A DNA stretch of 64,000 nucleotides from CAADGV01 sp040290295 (GTDB lineage Bacteria; Bacteroidota; Ignavibacteria; UBA10030; UBA6906): assembly GCA_040290295.1 (NCBI GenBank), contig PSMW01000008.1, forward strand, positions 1 to 64,000. The letters are read 5' to 3'. The position numbers and the translations under genes are program-made. Each line of letters opens with the position of its first letter. The first letter of the stretch is position 1. Under the pieces are notes generated by a model. The model ran no database searches. It was given only the letters and a program-made list of their open reading frames with translations, and was not told where the DNA came from. Shown here one piece after another: positions 41,061-49,406 of the stretch.

Positions 41061-42983
41061 ATGGCTACCGATATTCATTTTTGCGATGCGTCCCTCGTAC
41101 GCGTGTGGCAGAAGGTTCTTCGTGGCGAACGACTAACGATAGAAGACGGCATGACGATGTACCGCACGCGCGACTTGCTCTCGCTGGGCAAGATGGCGCA
41201 CTACGTTCAGCAACAGAAGAGCGGCGATGCGGTGTACTTCGTTCTCAACCAAAAGATCGAGCACACCAACGTCTGCGTTCTGTCCTGCAAGTTCTGTGAC
41301 TTTGCCACGAAGAAGGGAAGACCCGACGCGTATGAGATGACGACACAGGAGATTTTGGACAAACTCACGCCGCACATCCACGAGGTGCACATTACCGGCG
41401 GGATGCCGCCCGACTGGCCCTGGGAACGTTACCTCGAGATCGTCCGGTCCATCCACGACAAATATCCGCATGTCGACGTGAAGGCGTTTACTGCTGTGGA
41501 AATCGATTTCTTCCATAAGAAATTCAAGATGCCGATCGAGGAAGTGCTGCGGCAGCTCCAAGCCGCAGGTTTGCGAACGATGCCCGGCGGCGGCGCGGAA
41601 GTTTTCTCGGAGCGCGTACGGAAGCTGCTCTTTCCTCAAAAAATCGGCGCAAAGGGATGGTTCGAAGTGCATAAGACCGCCCATCGGCTCGGCATCCCCA
41701 CCAACAGCACGATGCTCTATGGCCACATCGAAACACTCGAAGAACGACTCGTGCACATGATCAAACTGCGCGAGGCGCAGGACGAGACGGGTGGATTTCT
41801 CACCTTCATCCCGCTCGCCTTCCAACCCGGCGATACGGGCATCAAGCCGAAGAACCAATTCACGTCGGCGACCGATGATTTGAAGACGATCGCCATTGCG
41901 CGCCTCATACTCGACAACTTTCCGCACATCAAAGCCTACTGGGTCATGCTCACCGAGGACGTTGCTTCGATGGCGCTGAACTTCGGCGCGGACGATATGG
42001 ACGGGACGGTGGGCGGTGAGAAGATCGCACACGACGCGGGCGCCATTACCCCGATGCAACTCGCGAAAGATCAAATCATCCGCATCATCAAGGACGCAGG
42101 AAAGATTCCCGTGGAGCGCGATGTGTACTACAATCCTTTGAACGTGTACACCGATCGCGTCGTCGGGAAGATTCCGTATCTCAACTCCACACTGTTCTAT
42201 GAACACCTCGACAAACTTGAACTGAAGATTCTCCCCATCACGCCGCGCCGTATGGGCATCCTCAGCAAGAAGGGACAGATCGATGCGGGACTGTTTTCGT
42301 TGATCGACTATGTCGAGCAGGAAGAGGCGTTGGAATTGATGGGATGGTGCATCGCCACGCGCGATCAGGTCAAGAGCGTCATGCTGTTTACGAACGATGG
42401 CTGGCGCGACCTCGACGGGAAAACCATCGGCGTAACAGATGAGACCGCGACCTCCGTGAAGTTGTTGGAGGTGCTGTTGGAAAAAGAGTACGGCGTTCAC
42501 GCCAAGCTCGAACGATTGCACGCCGGCGTGAACGACTACTCCCGCTTCGATGCCATACTCCTCATTGGGGACGAAGCCTTGCGGCGAAACAAGTGCGGTC
42601 TCGATGGTTTCGAACTTGTGTTCGATCTTGCAAAAGAATGGTACGAGTGGCAGAAGCTGCCGTTTGTGTTTGCCGTTTGGGCGATGAAGAAGAATTTGCC
42701 CGACGAGCAGAAGCGCCGGTTGAAGCACATCGTTGGCAAGGCACTCGAGCGCGGCGAGGCAGAGTTGGGTACGATCGGCGCCTTGCATGGTCAGCGGTTG
42801 GGGTTGCTGCCTTCTGAAACCTACGAGTACTTGTCGGGATTCAATTATCGGTTGGGTGAGCGAGAGCGTGAAGCGATGCGAACGTTCAAGACGCTGGTTC
42901 GGGAAGTCGAGAACGAACGGAATGCTACGCAAGCACAAGCGAAAGCCGCGGGGAAATCCTCGAAACCGATCGATCAACAGTAA
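41061..42983 (+). CDS. Fused aminofutalosine synthase (MqnE) and chorismate dehydratase (MqnA)
   Basis: Residues 1-360 are the radical SAM enzyme MqnE: CVLSCKFCDF (Cys72, 76, 79), the TGGMPPDWPWERY loop and PGGGAEVF. Residues 365-600 match MqnA: GKIPYLNSTLFYEHL, IDAGLFSLIDYV, RSV-like KSVMLFTND and LPFVFAVWAMKK. MqnA makes 3-enolpyruvylbenzoate from chorismate and MqnE couples it to SAM-derived adenosyl, so the fusion joins steps 1 and 2 of the futalosine route to menaquinone. A tail of about 40 charged residues follows. The ATG at 41061 is chosen as the MqnE start; an earlier ATG at 40944 adds an unrelated segment. Confidence 0.88.
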   Translation: MATDIHFCDASLVRVWQKVLRGERLTIEDGMTMYRTRDLLSLGKMAHYVQQQKSGDAVYFVLNQKIEHTNVCVLSCKFCDFATKKGRPDAYEMTTQEILDKLTPHIHEVHITGGMPPDWPWERYLEIVRSIHDKYPHVDVKAFTAVEIDFFHKKFKMPIEEVLRQLQAAGLRTMPGGGAEVFSERVRKLLFPQKIGAKGWFEVHKTAHRLGIPTNSTMLYGHIETLEERLVHMIKLREAQDETGGFLTFIPLAFQPGDTGIKPKNQFTSATDDLKTIAIARLILDNFPHIKAYWVMLTEDVASMALNFGADDMDGTVGGEKIAHDAGAITPMQLAKDQIIRIIKDAGKIPVERDVYYNPLNVYTDRVVGKIPYLNSTLFYEHLDKLELKILPITPRRMGILSKKGQIDAGLFSLIDYVEQEEALELMGWCIATRDQVKSVMLFTNDGWRDLDGKTIGVTDETATSVKLLEVLLEKEYGVHAKLERLHAGVNDYSRFDAILLIGDEALRRNKCGLDGFELVFDLAKEWYEWQKLPFVFAVWAMKKNLPDEQKRRLKHIVGKALERGEAELGTIGALHGQRLGLLPSETYEYLSGFNYRLGEREREAMRTFKTLVREVENERNATQAQAKAAGKSSKPIDQQ

Positions 42984-43062
42984 TATCTCCCCACGCGAAA
43001 GGTTCAATGAAGGTTGCTGCAACAAGCGCTTCGGCAAATGCTGAGCACCGCAGGAAGAGGTA

Positions 43063-43101
43063 CCACGATCTTACGCCACGATCTTACGCCACGATCTTAC
43101 G
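43063..43101 (+). repeat. Three perfect 13-base tandem repeats before mqnC
   Basis: The unit ccacgatcttacg occurs three times head to tail with no mismatch, ending 2 bases before the ribosome site gggagag of mqnC. Its function is unknown; it could be a slippage product, a binding site array, or part of a leader structure. Confidence 0.9.
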
Positions 43102-43112
43102 GGAGAGTAAAG

Positions 43113-44219
43113 ATGACCCTAAACGACATAGCCGCGAAGATCAGGAGAGGTGAGCGACTCGACAGAGGAGAAGGACTTTATCTCCTTCAATTCGCCGAAC
43201 TACTCGACCTTGGCGAGCTTGCCAACGAGATTCGCTTCGCAAAACATCCCGAGCCGAGAGTCACGTTCGTTGTAGATACCAATCCCAACTATACGAACAT
43301 CTGCACGATCGATTGCATCTTCTGCGCGTTTTATCGCCATCCCGGCGAGGAAGGGGAGTACACACACTCGGTCGATGAGATGATTCAGAAGTTCAAGGAA
43401 TCCGCTGCCAAGGGCGTGACGACAATTCTCTTGCAGGGCGGCGTCAACCCCGCGCTGCCGTTCGAATACTACATCGAGTTGGTGGAGCGGACAGTGAAAG
43501 AAGTGCCGGGCGTGATGCCGCATTTCTTTTCCACATCGGAGATCATCGGGATGGCGGAGGTTTCGGGCTTGAGTGTGACGCACGTCCTTCAGCGTTTGTG
43601 GGATGCAGGGCAACGTACGCTTCCTGGGGGAGGAGCGGAAATTCTCTCCGATCGCGTCAAGAAAAAGATCAGCAGCAAGAAAGGAACGAGTGCAGATTGG
43701 CTGAACGTGATGCGTGAGGCGCACAAGATCGGCTTTAAGACCACAGCCACGATGATGTACGGGCACATCGAGAAAGACGAAGATATCATCGAGCATCTCG
43801 ACGTCGTTCGTCGGTTGCAGGATGAGTATCACGGCTTCACGGCTTTCATTCCGTGGAGCTTCAAGCCGGGCAACACGCCGTTGGAGAAGCTCATTCCTCA
43901 TTACGCTACTGCGCAACGTTACTATCGTCTGATCGCGTTGTCGCGCATGTATCTCGACAATTTCGATCACATTCAGGCATCGTGGTTTTCGGAGGGGAAG
44001 AAAGCGGGCCAGATTGCACTGCACTTCGGCGCAGACGATTTCGGCGGCACACTCGTGGAAGAGAACGTGCACGCCGCAGCAAATTTCGTCAACACCACCA
44101 GCATGGAGGAGTGCATAGCACTGATCCACGGGGCGGGATTCGATGCGGCACAACGGGACACGTTGTACACGATTCTCCGGGACTACCCGCAGCGCGACCA
44201 ATACGCCGTGGCATCATGA
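43113..44219 (+). CDS. mqnC: Cyclic dehypoxanthinyl futalosine synthase
   Basis: Radical SAM enzyme that cyclises dehypoxanthinylfutalosine in the menaquinone pathway. Cluster ligands are in CTIDCIFCAF near residue 65, followed by TTILLQGGVNPALPFEYY, LPGGGAEILSDRVK and the C-terminal LHFGADDFGGTLVEENVHAAA segment shared with MqnE. The ATG at 43113 lies 8 bases after GGGAGAG and gives 368 residues. It follows the MqnE-MqnA gene by 130 bases; mqnB and mqnD are not in this window. Confidence 0.9.
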   Translation: MTLNDIAAKIRRGERLDRGEGLYLLQFAELLDLGELANEIRFAKHPEPRVTFVVDTNPNYTNICTIDCIFCAFYRHPGEEGEYTHSVDEMIQKFKESAAKGVTTILLQGGVNPALPFEYYIELVERTVKEVPGVMPHFFSTSEIIGMAEVSGLSVTHVLQRLWDAGQRTLPGGGAEILSDRVKKKISSKKGTSADWLNVMREAHKIGFKTTATMMYGHIEKDEDIIEHLDVVRRLQDEYHGFTAFIPWSFKPGNTPLEKLIPHYATAQRYYRLIALSRMYLDNFDHIQASWFSEGKKAGQIALHFGADDFGGTLVEENVHAAANFVNTTSMEECIALIHGAGFDAAQRDTLYTILRDYPQRDQYAVAS

Positions 44220-44288
44220 ACGTCTGGTACCGTCGGCTGAAGGCACGCGCTCCCCACACCTGCTCGATGCACTCACGGTCACGGAAGT

Positions 44289-45323
44289 ATGGCTTTGATG
44301 CGAACACGTGTTCTCCTTACGTCACCGGCACACCGTCAACGAAACATCGCTCTTGCTGCTGCTTTGATTCGTCGAGGCGAACTGGTTGCGTTCCCGACTG
44401 AAACGGTGTACGGCTTGGGAGCGAATGCGTTGGATGCTCGAGCTGTCAAGAAAATCTTTTGGGCGAAAGGAAGGCCCTCCGATAATCCGCTGATCGTGCA
44501 TCTGTTCGACGTCGAGCAACTTCCTTCGCTTGTCCGCTCCATCCCTGATACTTTCTGGAAACTCGCCCATGTGTTCGTGCCGGGACCTCTCACGTTCGTT
44601 CTCCCGCGTGCGGAATGTATTCCCGATGTCGTGACGGCGGGGCTTCCCTCCGTGGGTGTTCGATTTCCGCATCACCCTATCGCACGTGCGCTGCTGAAGG
44701 CTGCCCGCGTTCCTATTGCGGCGCCGTCGGCAAACCTCTCCGGCAAGCCGAGTCCCACACGCGCCGAACATGTTATCGAAGACCTTGACGGCAGGATCGC
44801 GGCGGTGCTCGCTGCGGGAAGATGCGAGGTGGGACTCGAATCCACGGTACTCGATCTGACGGTGCGCCCTCCCGTAATTCTTCGCCCCGGCGCGGTGACT
44901 CGCTTTCAGATCGAGCGTGTGCTTGGAGTGAAGGTTCTTCAAGAGCAGACGTCACGCAAACGTCCTCGCTCGCCCGGCATGAAGTACAAGCACTACGCCC
45001 CTGCCGCGAGGGTAGTCTTCATCGAAGGGAAGATGACGTTGGTCATCAAGGAAATGGTGCGCGTTGCTCGCATGCTGCACGAGCAAGGATTTGTCGTCGG
45101 CCTGATGTGTGCGGAAAAATGGAAAGAGCGCTTCGCTTCGTACAAGGTGTTTTCGCTCGGCAACGACGTGGAAGATGCCGCTCGCCGTCTCTTCGACGGA
45201 TTTCGAGCGCTGGACGCAAAAGGTGTTGACGTCATCCTTTGCCATGGTTATGCGGAAGAGGGGATGGGGATGGCATTGATGAATCGTTTGCGTAAAGCTG
45301 CATCACAATGGGTTCGCGTGTAG
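44289..45323 (+). CDS. Threonylcarbamoyl-AMP synthase (Sua5 type)
   Basis: Makes threonylcarbamoyl-AMP from threonine, bicarbonate and ATP for the t6A37 tRNA modification. The YrdC domain (about 15-200) shows FPTETVYGLGANA, KGRPSDNPLIVH, and APSANLSGKPSPT. Residues after about 235 form the extra Sua5 domain, beginning SPGMKYKHYAP, so this is the long Sua5 type (344 residues) and not the short TsaC. Confidence 0.92.
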   Translation: MALMRTRVLLTSPAHRQRNIALAAALIRRGELVAFPTETVYGLGANALDARAVKKIFWAKGRPSDNPLIVHLFDVEQLPSLVRSIPDTFWKLAHVFVPGPLTFVLPRAECIPDVVTAGLPSVGVRFPHHPIARALLKAARVPIAAPSANLSGKPSPTRAEHVIEDLDGRIAAVLAAGRCEVGLESTVLDLTVRPPVILRPGAVTRFQIERVLGVKVLQEQTSRKRPRSPGMKYKHYAPAARVVFIEGKMTLVIKEMVRVARMLHEQGFVVGLMCAEKWKERFASYKVFSLGNDVEDAARRLFDGFRALDAKGVDVILCHGYAEEGMGMALMNRLRKAASQWVRV

Positions 45324-45330
45324 GAAGAGT

Positions 45331-46320
45331 ATGAGATTGTTCGTCACGGGTGGAACAGGTTTTATCGGCCGTCGCGTCGTTCGTCAGCTTCGTTCCGCTG
45401 GGCACGATGTTGTGGCGCTTGTTCGATCGTCGGTGCGCGGCGCCGAACTCGAACAGCTCGGCATTACAACCGTGCTCGGCGACGTAACCGACAAGGAGAG
45501 CATGCGCGACGCGATGAGGGGTGTCGATGGCGTGATTCATCTCGCAGCATGGTATCGCATCGGTTCGCCCGATCGGCTTACGGCTGAGCGTGCGAACATC
45601 CTTGGAACGCGCAACGTCCTCGAACTGATGCGCGAACTGAGCGTCCCCAAGGGCGTGTACGTCAGTTCGTTGGCTGTGAATTCGCATACACGAGGTGTTG
45701 TGGTTGACGAGCACTATCGGTATTTCGGTCCGCATCTCAGTCTTTACGACAAAACGAAATGGCGAGCACACTACGAAGTCGCCGAGCCGATGATGAGCGA
45801 AGGACTTCCCCTGGTGATCGTACAGCCCGGCTTGGTGTATGGATCCGATGATCGAAGTCTGGTGGGAGATACGCTGCGCCGCTATCTCATGGGTCGGCTT
45901 CCTGTTGCACCGAAGGGGACTGCGTTTTGCTTCGCTCACGTCGATGATGTGGCTCGTGGGATACTCCTCGCGCTCGAGCGCGGGAGGACGGGTGAGAACT
46001 ACTTTTTGTGTGGACCGCCAATGTCGTTCGTTGCTGCATTGGAGCTATGCGAAAAAATTACGGGCAGAAAAGCTCCGCGCGTACTCATACCGCCCGCGAT
46101 CATGAAACTCACCTCGCTCGTCGTGCGACTGGTGGAAAGTGTGGTCACACTTCCTCCGATCTATAGTTCAGAAGCGCTGCGAGTGAACGCAGGAACAACA
46201 TATCTCGGCAGCGATGCAAAAGCGCGACGAGAGCTTGGCTTTACCACCCGTCCTCTGGAAGAGGGATTTCGCGAAATGCTCTTCGATGAGATGAAACGGC
46301 TTGGTCTTGTACCTCGTTGA
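45331..46320 (+). CDS. NAD(P)-dependent epimerase/dehydratase family protein
   Basis: An extended short-chain dehydrogenase of 329 residues: nucleotide-binding VTGGTGFIGRRVVR at the N-terminus, DVTDKESM, HLAAWYRIG, and the catalytic YDKTKWRAHYEV (YxxxK). It resembles dihydroflavonol-4-reductase-like and hopanoid-associated epimerase-like proteins; the substrate is not inferable. It starts 7 bases after the Sua5 gene, so the two are probably co-transcribed. Confidence 0.83.
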   Translation: MRLFVTGGTGFIGRRVVRQLRSAGHDVVALVRSSVRGAELEQLGITTVLGDVTDKESMRDAMRGVDGVIHLAAWYRIGSPDRLTAERANILGTRNVLELMRELSVPKGVYVSSLAVNSHTRGVVVDEHYRYFGPHLSLYDKTKWRAHYEVAEPMMSEGLPLVIVQPGLVYGSDDRSLVGDTLRRYLMGRLPVAPKGTAFCFAHVDDVARGILLALERGRTGENYFLCGPPMSFVAALELCEKITGRKAPRVLIPPAIMKLTSLVVRLVESVVTLPPIYSSEALRVNAGTTYLGSDAKARRELGFTTRPLEEGFREMLFDEMKRLGLVPR

Positions 46321-46401
46321 TGCCGGTGTGGCGGCTTTGTGCACGATCGAACAAGCTCGATCCATCCTTCACAAAACTTTATCTGATAAGAAACTGGACG
46401 C

Positions 46402-47196
46402 GTGGATTCAACGCCGCTCTATTTCGTTCACATCAGCGACACGCATATCGGTCCAAGGCCCGACTATGAGCTGTACGGCTGTAATCCGTTGCACCGCGCA
46501 AGACGAATGATCGAGACGATCAACGCCTTGCCGGTCGTTCCCGATTTTGTACTGCATACGGGAGATGTTGTGTCGGATCCCGATGAAGCTGCGTATCGTC
46601 TCACCGCAGAAGTCTTTACCCTCTTGCGCTGCCCGGTCTATTTCGTGGCCGGCAATCACGATGCTCCGATGATGATTGCAAAGTATTTGAAGATGGGTTC
46701 CGTATCGAACGTTCATGAGACATCGCTCTCCTATACATTCATGGTCAAGGGCGTACGCTTCATTGTGCTGGATGGGAGAGGTCCGGATGAGATCGACCCT
46801 CACGGCTTGCTTGCGGAGCCGCAGTTTGCATTCTTGTTGGCGGCGTTGGAACGAGACTCTGCCCCTGTAGCTGTTGTCGTCCACTTTCCGCCCATCCCCT
46901 TGGATTCACGATGGCTCGATAGCGAAATGTTGCTGCTGAATGGCGAACGACTTCACCGGACGCTTGTGCCCATCCGCCACCGACTTCGCGGCGTGTTCTT
47001 TGGCCATGTGCACCGGGGGATGACGGTGTTTCGGGACGGCATTCTGTATTCCAGCGTTGCCAGTACGACCGGGCAGTTCACGGCATGGCCCACGACCGAG
47101 CGCGTCCAACTCGACCTTCAACATCCAGCGTGCTTCAACTTCATTACCTTCATCGACGATCGAACCATCATCAAAGAACACATGGTTGTGCCATGA
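46402..47196 (+). CDS. Calcineurin-like metallophosphoesterase (CpdA-like)
   Basis: A 264-residue enzyme with all five blocks of the family: ISDTHIG, HTGDVVSD, AGNHDAP, VVVHFPP and FFGHVHRG. These residues bind two metal ions and hydrolyse phosphodiesters or monoesters; cyclic nucleotide phosphodiesterases of class III are close in pattern. The start is GTG at 46402, giving MDSTPLYFVHISDTH. Its stop overlaps the ATG of the next gene by 4 bases. Confidence 0.85.
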   Translation: MDSTPLYFVHISDTHIGPRPDYELYGCNPLHRARRMIETINALPVVPDFVLHTGDVVSDPDEAAYRLTAEVFTLLRCPVYFVAGNHDAPMMIAKYLKMGSVSNVHETSLSYTFMVKGVRFIVLDGRGPDEIDPHGLLAEPQFAFLLAALERDSAPVAVVVHFPPIPLDSRWLDSEMLLLNGERLHRTLVPIRHRLRGVFFGHVHRGMTVFRDGILYSSVASTTGQFTAWPTTERVQLDLQHPACFNFITFIDDRTIIKEHMVVP

Positions 47197-48065
47197 CGCT
47201 ATTAGACGTTGTCAAACAATTTCGATGGGGAGTCGCGGTTGCTCTCTCACTCGTGGTCATCGAATACGTAGCATGGATCGTGGAGCCGAGTGTGTTCGGT
47301 CCCGTCATCGATGCGTTGATCGCACAGGCAGGAACGCCCAGAGCCACGTTGCCCGTCGCGCCCATCGCAGTGTGGATCGGAGTCTTCGTGCTCAATTCGG
47401 GCGTTGGGGCGTTGCGCCGTTCGCTCGACCAACGGATTTTCCTTTCCATCTTCCGTCATATAGCAACCACCATTGCCGAACGCGCGGCATTGCTGGGCTT
47501 GTCTCCCGCCAAGACCGCCGCACGCGTGGAGTTGTCCAAGGAGTACATCTCCTTCCTTCAGTACCGGGTGCCGGAACTTATCGAGCAAGTCATCGCCATC
47601 GGAGGCGCATTGATCGGATTGACTTTTTTCGATTATCGCATTGCCGCCACGTGTTTTGTCGTTGTCCTTCCGCTGGCAACCATTAGCGCTGTGTACAACC
47701 GCAAAGTCTTCACGCTGCAAACGCAGGTCCACGACAGCACAGAAGAATTATACGAAGTGTTCCGACACGGCGATGCCGAACCGGTACGGCAATATCTTGA
47801 AGCCCTCTCCATTCCGCAACAAAAGATCGCCAATGTCGGCGCTGCGTCGTTCGGGTTGATGCGATTTTTTCTGCTCGGTATTTTCCTCGTGGTGTTGTAC
47901 ATTGCAATCGACTTGGATGACTTTACGACGGGCGACATCTACACGATCGTAGCCTACCTGTGGACGTTCGTGACGTCGTCCGAGTATCTGCCGGAGTTGA
48001 TGGAAAGCTGGACGTCGTTGCGTGAACTGTCGCGTCGGTTGAAACATGAGCCGGCAGAGTCGTAA
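47193..48065 (+). CDS. ABC transporter six-helix domain without ATPase
   Basis: A 290-residue protein with about six helices and an ABC-exporter membrane-domain pattern (EPSVFGPVIDALI early, FFDYRIAATCFVVVLP in the middle). The frame stops before any nucleotide-binding domain; there is no Walker A or ABC signature in it or in neighbouring genes. It resembles the stand-alone 'ABC_membrane_3' group. It must use an ATPase from elsewhere or work without one. It overlaps the phosphoesterase gene by 4 bases. Confidence 0.72.
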   Translation: MTLLDVVKQFRWGVAVALSLVVIEYVAWIVEPSVFGPVIDALIAQAGTPRATLPVAPIAVWIGVFVLNSGVGALRRSLDQRIFLSIFRHIATTIAERAALLGLSPAKTAARVELSKEYISFLQYRVPELIEQVIAIGGALIGLTFFDYRIAATCFVVVLPLATISAVYNRKVFTLQTQVHDSTEELYEVFRHGDAEPVRQYLEALSIPQQKIANVGAASFGLMRFFLLGIFLVVLYIAIDLDDFTTGDIYTIVAYLWTFVTSSEYLPELMESWTSLRELSRRLKHEPAES

Positions 48066-48875
48066 ATGCGCGCGCCACAAAGAACGATCTCGAAACGCAT
48101 GATGCTATCCCTTCACTACAAATCCTACGGTCACGCTGGAGTTCCCCTCCTGATTCTTCACGGCTTGCTCGGCATGCTCGATAACTGGCAGACACAAGCA
48201 AAGCGGTATGCGGCAGCCGGGTACAACGTGTTCGCGCTCGATCTCCGCAATCACGGCAAGTCGCCGCATAGCGATGTGTTCAACTACAACGTGATGGCGG
48301 ACGACGTCGTGCATTTCATGAACGAGCACAAGATTTCGGCTGCGCATCTGTTGGGACATTCGATGGGAGGGAAGACGGCGATGCAATGTGCCTTGACGAA
48401 TCCTTCACGGGTGCACAAACTCGTTGTCGTCGATGTCGCACCGCGGAGTTATGTGAGCGCACATGATCATATTCTCGACGCCATGTGCTCGCTGAAGCTC
48501 GGCAGACTCGCGACGCGTCAAGAGGTAGATGCTGAACTCATGAAGCATCTCCCCGATTACGCTCTTCGACAATTCATTTTGAAAAACCTCACTCGAGATG
48601 AGTCGGGCAAGTTGAAATGGAAGGTCAATCTTGCTGTCATCAAGCGAACGTACCCGGAGATCGCAGGCAACATTACCATCGAAGGGCGGTTCGATGGACC
48701 GACGTTATTTGTACAAGGTGAAAAGTCACGCTACATTCAGTCGGACGACGAACGGCGCATCACGAAACTCTTCCCACATGCGCGCATCGTCTCGATCCCC
48801 GATGCAGGACACTGGGTACATGCAGAGCAACCGGACAAGTTTGCCGAGGTTGTGTTGCAATTTCTCCAATCATAA
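48066..48875 (+). CDS. Alpha/beta hydrolase (YbfF-like esterase)
   Basis: A 269-residue soluble hydrolase with LILHGLLGMLDNWQ (oxyanion loop), DLRNHGKSPHS, the nucleophile elbow LLGHSMGGKTAM, and the C-terminal DAGHWVHAEQP with the catalytic His. The LRNHGKSPHSDVFNYNVMADDV segment is typical of YbfF/ABHD11-type esterases. The ATG at 48066 directly follows the stop of the membrane gene; ATG 48099 is an alternative start. Confidence 0.85.
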   Translation: MRAPQRTISKRMMLSLHYKSYGHAGVPLLILHGLLGMLDNWQTQAKRYAAAGYNVFALDLRNHGKSPHSDVFNYNVMADDVVHFMNEHKISAAHLLGHSMGGKTAMQCALTNPSRVHKLVVVDVAPRSYVSAHDHILDAMCSLKLGRLATRQEVDAELMKHLPDYALRQFILKNLTRDESGKLKWKVNLAVIKRTYPEIAGNITIEGRFDGPTLFVQGEKSRYIQSDDERRITKLFPHARIVSIPDAGHWVHAEQPDKFAEVVLQFLQS

Positions 48876-48893
48876 ACTCGCCAAGGAAGGTCC

Positions 48894-49406
48894 GTGAAGC
48901 CTCGACACCTTCATCCATTTGCCTTGTCGCTTCTTGCACTTGCTTCAACCGACGCGTACCCATCAACTGATCCGCACGTCGATCTGACGGTCTGCGAGAC
49001 TGCGGGAAGTCAGGAACTGCCCATGCTCGCTGCAACCTCCGACGGCGGATGCTCCATCGGCTGGTTCGACACGCGTGCCGGCTTCGCCGTCAATCCGCAC
49101 GCGTACAATCGCTTCGACGCAAACGGAGTCTATGCGCAAGAAATAAACCCTGCCAAAGGACCCGGCATCACGACGGATGTTGCGATGCACACCGAACAGT
49201 CACCGACGGACTTCTCGCCCGAATACGTTGCCTTGAAAGTGTACGACATTCTCGGACGAGAAGTCGCTGCGCGTATCGAGCAGCCTCTCTTGCCCGGCGT
49301 GTGCAAGGAGAGATTCCACGCCGAGAACGTGCTGAGCGGTGTGTATTTGAACCAACTGCGTACGGCTCGCTCTTCGCCTACGCGAGCGAGGGTGGTGATA
49401 CGATGA
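48894..49406 (+). pseudogene. Shrunken T9SS-type secreted protein, internal deletion likely
   Basis: A 170-residue frame from GTG 48894 (ribosome site AAGGAAGG). It has an export signal (FALSLLALASTDAYPS), one repeat of a secreted beta-propeller-like protein (ATSDGGCSIGWFDTRAG ... NRFDANGVYAQE), and then the last part of a T9SS domain (VALKVYDILGREVAARI ... SGVYLNQLRT ... RVVIR). The repeats usually occur many times and the NYPNPFNP part is missing, so most of the gene has probably been deleted. Its stop overlaps the start of the next gene. Confidence 0.55.

Noticed and set aside
41133..43037. A 634-codon open frame on the minus strand opposite the MqnE-MqnA gene
   Set aside because: It mirrors the codon structure of the real gene on the plus strand, has no family-like motif, and is rich in Arg/His/Val as expected of antisense reading of GC-rich codons.
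43063..43101. CRISPR array
   Set aside because: The repeats are only 13 bases, directly adjacent with no spacers, and no cas gene is near.
47193..48065. A full ABC exporter
   Set aside because: No Walker A, ABC signature or Walker B follows the six helices; the frame ends before any nucleotide-binding domain.
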